Assembly: GCF_001649575.2 (NCBI RefSeq)
Contig: NC_051436.1
Coordinates: forward strand, 13,180,388-13,244,387
Direction: 5' to 3'
From: Kryptolebias marmoratus
Lineage: Eukaryota; Chordata; Actinopteri; Cyprinodontiformes; Rivulidae
DNA length: 64,000 nucleotides
Part shown: one piece after another, positions 57,319-64,000 of the stretch
How the letters are laid out: every line of letters starts with the position of its first letter
Numbering within the stretch: the first letter of the stretch is position 1
Notes under the pieces: model-generated
Database searches by the model: none
What the model was told of the DNA's origin: nothing
Seen by the model: only the letters and a program-made list of their open reading frames with translations
Program-made: the position numbers and the translations under genes

Positions 57319-58559
57319 TTCAGCATTTTTTTGTCCCATCTGGCAATCCATCACAGACACTGTAGCAGCAACAAAAATTGCTATCAGTCAAATGTAATTG
57401 TAAGAAGGGGAAGAAAAAAACCAAAATCTACAAAAGCTAATAAAGTATACCAAGTTTAAAAGCTTTCCTTCTTTTGTTGTGAGAGTTCCTCTTTAAGGGC
57501 TTCCTTAAAACAAGCTGCAGAACTGCTTACTGTCGCTCATATACTTCCTTTTAGTGCTGTAAAAATGTTACACCGGATGTGTCGAAACCTCTCCCATTAA
57601 AAAAGGAATAAAGTGTCTGACAAACATTCACTGCAGGAAAAAGGTGCTGGATCCAAGTCAAAACCTACAATACAAACACAGAGGGTGATTAATCGTGTGG
57701 AATATAAGGTTTAAAGAAGGACTGGAGGGTTTACAGCTTATAATCCAACATGTTTTGATTCTTTTATATGAAAGAATCTAAAACTGTAACATTTATTCAC
57801 ATATAGAAAGCTGCTGATAGTTTAAAAGCTTTTCAGTACAGGTAAAAACAGGTCAGTTTGGTTTATATATTTATAGAAATGTATAAATCAGACCGAAGGA
57901 TGTATTGGTGGACAAGGAGGATAAAAAGCACTGTTGGTTGTAAATATTTTAATGACTCTTGGACCCCAAATATCCATTACTGTATATCTTTCTTATTAAC
58001 CTATACATCATTTTCTCGTTTGCCTTCAGTCAAAAAGTAACACAGAACCTAAAATAAAAATCATCTTTTTTGGGTCCATATTACAAGATGTGAACACAGA
58101 CACACAAATATGTTAAAAACTTGGAAGTACATGAAAGTATAACACCTGGTAGCTTCAGGAAAAATCTGTTAAAAAACACAAACTCATTCCTGGCAGCAGA
58201 TGATTCAGCTCCACTATCAAAGGTCAAAGAGCAGAACAGACTTCTGAAGACACAGAACGGGTTATTTATAGTTGGAGCATATGAGTAATCTTATTTACTC
58301 ACTTTGTTTTACCATAAAAATGTAGTTCCTAATTTTCCTTGAAGTTAGACCTGTCATATTTTGTGTGATAGAAACATTAACTTGCCTGATTGTTGCTCAG
58401 ACGTGTCTGTAATTCAGTCATGCGATCCAGTTTGTCACCATCATCCTCAGCATTTAGGAATCTATAAACCAGTTTGGACAAAACCCCTCTTGGTTCAGTT
58501 TATCTGTCAGACCCAACAACAGCTCATTTTCAGCTGACATAATCAGGAGTTTCTATGTG
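57319..58559. other. Intergenic upstream of UBL5, nothing recognised
   Basis: No clear ISRE in the 250 bases above the UBL5 start. No other gene signal. Confidence 0.5.
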
Positions 58560-58880
58560 AATAAATATCCATCCCTCCATTTTCTTTACCCTCTTCTCCA
58601 TTCTGGGTCGCAGGGAGCTGGTGTCTGTCTCCAGCCATCACTGTAAGAGAGGCAGGGGACACCCTGGACAGGTCTCCAGTCCATCACAGGGACACATAGA
58701 GACAAACAATCATTCACACTTTCACTCACACCTAGGTGACCTTTTTTAGAGTTACCAATGAACCTAACATGCATGTTTTTGGTCTGTAGGAGGAAACCAG
58801 AGTACCCAGAGTAAACCCACGTGAGCTCAGGGAGAACATGTAAACTCCACCCAGAAAGGTCCCGGACTGGGAAGAGAACT
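58560..58880 (+). repeat. Fish interspersed repeat
   Basis: TCCATTCTGGGTCGCAGGGAGC, GGGGACACCCTGGACAGGT, AACATGCATGTTTTTGG, GAGAACATGTAAACTCCACC: the fuller copy of the family at 19780-19905 and 25690-26160. Confidence 0.75.
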
Positions 58881-59629
58881 CGTCTCTGAGGAAGAATGGA
58901 AACTAAATATGAACCCGCTCACATATGATGCACATGATCAATGATCCATTTTTGCTTTCAGTTCTTTTAGAACCTGGACACTTAGTCCCATTAAAACTTT
59001 GGTTCTCACACAAACATCTACAACTGAATTAGACTTTTCTAATCAATAATCAGATTCTCCACCGACTGAACTATGTTTACTTATTAATAAACAAATGATT
59101 TAATAAATAAATTTAGACTAAATGCTTTTGATGACTTATAAGAACCAGTGAATGTGTGTGAAAAGCTCTGCTGTATGTTAGAATGAAACACAGACAACAA
59201 GTAACTTTTATGTTACCCTTATAACATAGTTTAGTCTTTATTCTTCTGAATTATTGTGAGCTTTTTTATTTTATACTCAGGCAGAACTCTTTCCTTTTTC
59301 TTCTGGAGACGCTTCACCGTCCCATTCCTCAGCTGCAGTGTCACACATCAACAACCACCTCTCCTCCATAAATCATGACGACCTTAACGATTATATATTT
59401 TAGTTTCTGTGGATGTGAGTCGTGTTTGGGTGTGTCTGGACTGGATCAGCAGGAGGGAAGCAGCCAATATACGCTTGTGGTCTTCTTGGGATATTTATTG
59501 CTCAGTGCGGTGGCAAAAATATACAGTCAGTCTTACTAGAAATACTTAGATGGTTTGATAAATTAAAAAATAAACTGGTATGGGATCTTTCCTGGGATTC
59601 ACACCAGCATGTATTAATCTTGTTTCAGT
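58881..59629. other. Intergenic, nothing recognised
   Basis: AT-rich spacer, no supported gene. Confidence 0.5.
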
Positions 59630-59805
59630 GTGTGGCTGAGTTCACCAGGATGAACCAGGATGTCACTGATATATCAATATTGTTAAATGGAAATCAGCTC
59701 AACCAAAATCATCAGTCAGAATTTATCAGTCACATAAACACCAGCACAAATGTAGTCAACATGATTGTCTGTTCTTCTTCGAAGAAATATAAAAATAAAC
59801 TTTAA
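59629..59805 (+). other. Possible divergent UBL second exon
   Basis: After an acceptor-like CTTGTTTCAG the frame reads DISILLNGNQLNQNHQSEF, INTSTNVVNMIV, ending KKYKNKL and stop. The hydrophobic pattern resembles UBL3 exon 2 (WLIFNGRQMKDSEMLSEY, VIQLAV). But the apparent splice phase is 0, whereas all other UBL exon 2 are phase 1, and no first exon was found. Weak. Confidence 0.25.
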
Positions 59806-59865
59806 TCTTGTGACAAAGGGTCAAACCGCAGCACTTTAAATCCAGATAACATCCTTTTTATTCCA

Positions 59866-60695
59866 TCACTTCCAGGGATTTCTTGGTTCTTTGGTTTCAG
59901 ACTTTTTAACACTTCTCTTCTCTGTCTGACTCACAGTTTTTTCTCCTTTCCTTACAGCTTTTAGGGTCTGATATTTGTTGTCTGCAGCAACGACAGGCTG
60001 TTTCTGCATCTTATTTCTCTTCAGACTGCTTTCTTTGGCAGATGAGACTGGAGAGTAAACATCACGCGTCTTCAAGGTAGAATAACCAACATCCCTGACG
60101 TAAGTCTTTTCTCTCAGTTTCATACTTTTGTCTTGCATTCCTGCAGCAGCTGCAGCCTCTGTCTGATTGCTAAAGACTTCAGGTTGTTCAGACTTGATTG
60201 TGTTTCCTGTTGGGTTCTGATAAGAGACATCTGGTTTTGTAATGTTATATAGTTTTTCTGTGATCTTAGCCAATATTTGTCCTTCAAACACTGAGTTATG
60301 GTTTTGGAGAAACGTCCTTCGTGAAGAGTTTGTCCCCAAATGTACATCAGAGGTCTTTTCAGTTTTCTCATGACACATGTAGTTGTTTGCATCCTGCTGC
60401 TGTCCTTCAGCTTCAGCGTCTTTTTGAAGCCACCCGTCCCACCATTGTCCCTCCAGTTCTGCTATCTGCTTTGATTGGTTGTTCTCTCTTCTCACAGATC
60501 CTGCCCCGTTCCTCTCAAACACACCATCAGAGATCACGTCACCGTCCAAGCCCTTAAAATCGCCTCCTCTGCAGCTTTCAGTGTTCGGGCGGTGATCAGA
60601 AACAAGAGAGTAACTGGGGTTCGATTCGTCCCGTCTGTCCTCAGTTTGGACATTTGAATGTCCACGTTGAGCTTTCGGGTCCCTTCCATCACCCA
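59866..60695 (-). CDS. Orphan charged exon, unrecognised (276 codons)
   Basis: Open from an acceptor (GTTTTTACAG, 60696) to a stop at 59866. Entry phase 1, the same as the USP tail exons. Product hydrophilic and probably disordered: GDGRDPKAQRGHSNVQTEDR, WWDGWLQKDAEAEGQQQD, YNITKPDVSYQNPTG, EAAAAAGMQDK, ending in a basic stretch (KRSVKKSETKEPRNPWK). No domain recognised and no 5' exon identified between 60.7 and 61.4 kb. It could be a terminal exon of an unrelated gene, or the detached tail of another USP copy; the sequence matches neither known tail. Confidence 0.5.
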
Positions 60696-60699
60696 CTGT

Positions 60700-61387
60700 A
60701 AAAACAAACAGGTGTAATTATTAACAAACAGAAACAGCACATGTGCTCAGCCTCTTCTATGTCAATTCATAAAATACAAGTTCAGCTGATTTACTACACG
60801 AATCAAGCAGCATTTACCAAGATCGACATACAATTGTGTTTTGTGCTTTAAAATGTCTGTGTGTAGAGCTAAAGATAACACATCTAACCATCTGCTGTCA
60901 GTTTTTATTATTTTTTGTGTCAAACCTCATTTTATGTGTAGCAAACAACAAAAAGGCCAGAAACAAAAAGTGAGACGGAGCTTTTAAAGATGTTCTATAA
61001 AGTAATACCCTCTCCATCAACACTAACGCTCTTTTGTTTTGTAAATAAGGCCGTTACTGGCGCACCACAGGAGGAGGCACAATTAACCCCCAACTAACTG
61101 TTTTCCATTGAGTTTAGCCATTTAGTTTCTAGTTAGTTCTATTCAGTTTATTGTATTTTATAATATTAAGATTATATATGAAGTTTTATTTGAGCAAAAA
61201 AGCAAAGACCAGAAGCATTTGTGTGCAAGTCAAGAGGACTAAAATTTCAGCATGAGAAAAAAAAAAGAACAACTGTTACTTGTTTCAATGCTTTTTATTT
61301 TTGTCATAAAAATACAAGGGATAAAACAATTCCACACATATTTACACTCTGCTGCAGTGGGGGGGCTGCGTGTGTGTGAGAGGCATT
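60700..61387. other. Intergenic, nothing recognised
   Basis: AT-rich. TTAACCCCCAACTAAC near 61090 has the TTAA-C look of a piggyBac end but no matching partner was found. Confidence 0.45.
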
Positions 61388-63117
61388 TCAGCACTCACTC
61401 AGCTGTCCGTCTGCACTGTCGAAACAAACCTTGCACTGCCAGGGTATGTCCCTGGTACATTTGCCACATGTGTATCTGTAGCAGTCGACACATCTCACAG
61501 TTGCACAGTTGTTCGTGCATCGATGTCTGATCTGACACTTCGCCCTTTTGCCGGGGCTGCGTGTGGGAGCTTGTTGCCGAAGCAGTTTCTCCTTGCGTGC
61601 CTTCTTCTCACTCACATGAGAGTCACCCAGCTCCTTGGCGAGCTCAACCAGGAAGTCCACCCGTCTCTCCTGCACCCCAGTGCATGCCTCATAGAGCACA
61701 TGTGCGTTCTGTGCTGCCATGTCAACCATGTTGTAGAACACGGCGACTGGCCATCTCCGTGTTCCTGCACGCACGCTGTACTCCCGCACCATTTGGTCCA
61801 TCGCATCCACGCCGCACTTTGTCTCGTTGTATTGTGTGACCGTGTTTGGCTTCCTTTTGGTGGTGTCCTCGAGCTCAACCACGCTGTGCATGCTGCTGAG
61901 AACACAGATGACCTTCTTCCGTTTGGACGCATACACTGTCAGCGTGGCACCGGTGGTTGAAAACACCTGTGTGGTGAATTGAGTGCAGACCTTCTGTTTA
62001 GCGGATTGAGGAATCTCCCGGGAACTCTTGTTGACTGTGCCGAGGATAGTGGTTTTCCGGCTAAGCAGTCGTTGTGAAAGTGACAGTGATGTAAAGAAAC
62101 TGTCCGTGGTTACAGTTCTGCCCTTGTCCATGAATGGTTCCACCAGCCTCATCACTACCGTCTCGGACAGTCTCTCTCCGCTGGGACAACTGGGGTCCTT
62201 GCCAAGACATGGGAGGACATTACAGATGTACTTCGATTTTGAGTCGCAAGCCACCCAAAACTTGATGCCAAACTTGTGTGGTTTTGTTGCAGAGTATTGC
62301 AGGAAACAACAGCGAGTCTTTGAAGGGAAAAGCTGTTCACCAATGGTGATGTGTCGACCTGGGTTGTAGGAGGCGATGCAGTTGGTGACAAACGATCCCC
62401 ACACGTCGGAGATCGCAGCAAACTTGTCGGTCTGTGCTCGTTCGCTGCGTGTGAACATGTCAACAAAGCGTAGGTGTCGCATGATGTCTTGGAAGCGGTT
62501 TCGGGCCATAGTTGCAACGATCCTTGGGTTTGCCAGGTTTGCTGACCAGCTGTCACGTAGCGATGGAACCGTGGTCAAACCCCGCAAGATAATGACTGAA
62601 ATGAATGCCACTAGCTCCGGGAGATCCATGAACCAATCCACCTGCTCCGTGTGATGTGCATGCTGAGTGGTCCATTCTTGAATGCTACGAAGCATGTCAA
62701 GGGTGATAAAACAGAGGAAGCTCTGAAGGCGACTCCGGATACTTTGTCTGGCCTTAGCCGTTGGCTCTCCATCTGTGGCGTACGGTTCTATCGGGGTGAA
62801 ATGGAGACGTGTTCCCACTTGTTCTTCACGCCACACGGTGCCATCTTTTGCAGTCTCTGTCGGCTCACTCCCCAACCGAGCTCTCTTTTTTGGTAAAGGA
62901 GAAGTGTCCTCATCTGCAAGATAAACAATTTTAAATTAACTTTTTGTTTGGTTCTAAATAAGATAGTCAGGAAACGAAAATAGGTAGTTTGAGAAATCTA
63001 ACCTGAAGACAGTTCAGAGTCCGAATCCGGTTGAAGCACTATGTCTTCTCCATCTGAGTCACAAGGGTCGGCGTTGCTCAGGATCAGCTCCAGTGCCTGT
63101 TGAGTGGTCCTCTGCAT
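61388..63117 (-). CDS. piggyBac-type transposase, two exons (PGBD4-like)
   Basis: Exon 1 63117-63003 (MQRTTQQALELILSNADP...), exon 2 62913-61388; 546 residues, no internal stops. An acidic N-terminus, then PKKRARL (nuclear signal). The DDE_Tnp_1_7 domain follows with the piggyBac acidic residues in TTDSFFTS, VACDSKSK and GVDAMDQM. The C-terminus has a cysteine-rich zinc-binding domain (CTNNC, CVDC, CGKC, CKVC) as in piggyBac transposases. The intron (62914-63002) has GT-AG ends. GC content is well above the neighbourhood. Intactness suggests recent activity or domestication; terminal repeats were not found. Confidence 0.92.
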
Positions 63118-64000
63118 CTTGTTTCTTGTGAACAAATTAGGTGAAGCACTCACCTATTTATCCTCCACAGCACAAAAGGCTGCATGCAAATTTACATGTG
63201 CAAAGTCTCCCAGATCTGCCCAGCCCCCTCTAACGATTTCAATCTTTTATTTGAGTGAAAGAGAAACAAAATGGGGTCATGAAATGGGGAACAGCAACAA
63301 TAGTGTAGCTTTCTCTCCAAATGAGGGAGTGAATAATTGTATGTGGGTGCTCTGATGAGACCATTTAGATTCTAAACTTACATCATGTCCTCTGTAGCTG
63401 CTGCGCTCAGACTGTCCCTCTGACTGCCTCTCACCTTATTCATGTCCCCCCCACAACAATGCAGCTGGGGGATGGGCAGACACACTCAGGAGCAGCTTAC
63501 AATTTTTGCATGACCTTGTTTGAGATGGATCAACACAATTAATTTGGTTATTTTTTTTCTAAACTGTCATTTTGAACCCACTTATCTTTTTTTTTTAAGA
63601 AAAACATTACACAATTCTTTTAGAAAACTTTTGCATATTTCTTGAAACAGATTGTATGTTTTGCAAACTATATGTACATTTGGAAAAATGACCTGGATCA
63701 TGCATCTCTCCCAAAACACTTAACGTATGCTTCAAAACAAAATATGTGTTCCATACAAATTGTCAGTAACCTCAAAATGCAAAGTCTCTTGAGCTGTGTT
63801 TCACATGGTGTTTTGAGAATGTCATCTCGGTTTCAAGAAATGAGCCAAACCAATTGAAAAATAAACAATAAATCGACTTCAGTTTGTTCAAAACGTGTAC
63901 CGCCGTGCCACCAAGAGATATAAGTTCAAAATATAACCAGTTGATTTCATCTGTTTAGAGTATTAGACAGACGTTTGTGTGAGTTTGGCTCATCTCTCCC
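63118..64000. other. Intergenic, nothing recognised
   Basis: Upstream of the transposase. Short open frames only, without family similarity; no right-hand piggyBac end identified. Confidence 0.5.

Noticed and set aside
61085..61105. TTAACCCCC as the left end of the piggyBac element
   Set aside because: No matching GGG-TTAA end was seen on the other side of the gene within the window.
61370..61960. 196-codon plus-strand frame opposite the piggyBac gene
   Set aside because: Shadow of the GC-rich transposase coding strand.

Overview
Eukaryotic, almost certainly teleost fish, nuclear DNA. Evidence: AT-rich sequence, multi-exon genes with GT-AG introns, and a fish-type load of transposable elements (Tc1/mariner, hAT and hAT MITEs, piggyBac, LINE fragments, a tRNA-derived SINE, several solo LTRs). 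Two runs of N (45914-46583 and 54967-55495) are assembly gaps. No prokaryotic features, CRISPR arrays or convincing tRNA/rRNA genes were seen. Exons were assembled by hand from splice consensus, phase and comparison between paralogues in the window.

The window is dominated by one theme: a cluster of ubiquitin-type modification genes. (1) Three copies of a compact ubiquitin-specific protease (USP, peptidase C19): copy A, of which only a decayed 3' part remains at the left edge (+); copy B, 3.36-12.77 kb (+), with a giant acidic repetitive tail; copy C, 36.5-28.5 kb (-), with an unrelated lysine-rich tail. (2) Five two-exon single-domain ubiquitin-like genes (UBL1-UBL5, all -) at 22.0, 41.3, 49.8, 56.5 and 57.3 kb. 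UBL1 and UBL2 end in Gly-Gly plus three residues. (3) Two RING1-IBR-RING2 (RBR) E3 ligase genes (+) at 23.1 and 43.2 kb, plus an isolated RING2 fragment at 14.1 kb. RBR1 has lost its catalytic RING2 through a 277-bp deletion; RBR2 looks intact.

Layout. UBL1/RBR1 and UBL2/RBR2 are divergent head-to-head pairs. A USP promoter/first exon lies on the far side of each UBL: an orphan remnant at 20.7-21.0 kb for pair 1, and the probable first exon of USP-C at 39.1-39.3 kb for pair 2. This suggests an ancestral unit RBR <-> UBL, USP that was duplicated and inverted. Interferon-stimulated response element (ISRE) cores, GAAAnnGAAA or one mismatch from it, sit about 70-120 bp upstream of four UBL/RBR starts and in the USP-B and USP-C first-exon regions. 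The inferred picture is an interferon-inducible modifier, ligase and deconjugase encoded together, analogous to (not homologous gene-for-gene with) the ISG15/HERC/USP18 system.

The right part (47-64 kb) holds the diverging UBL3-5 genes, an unrecognised 276-residue orphan exon and an intact, intron-containing piggyBac-type transposase. The remainder is intergenic or intronic DNA made largely of transposon debris and segmental duplications, some inverted.
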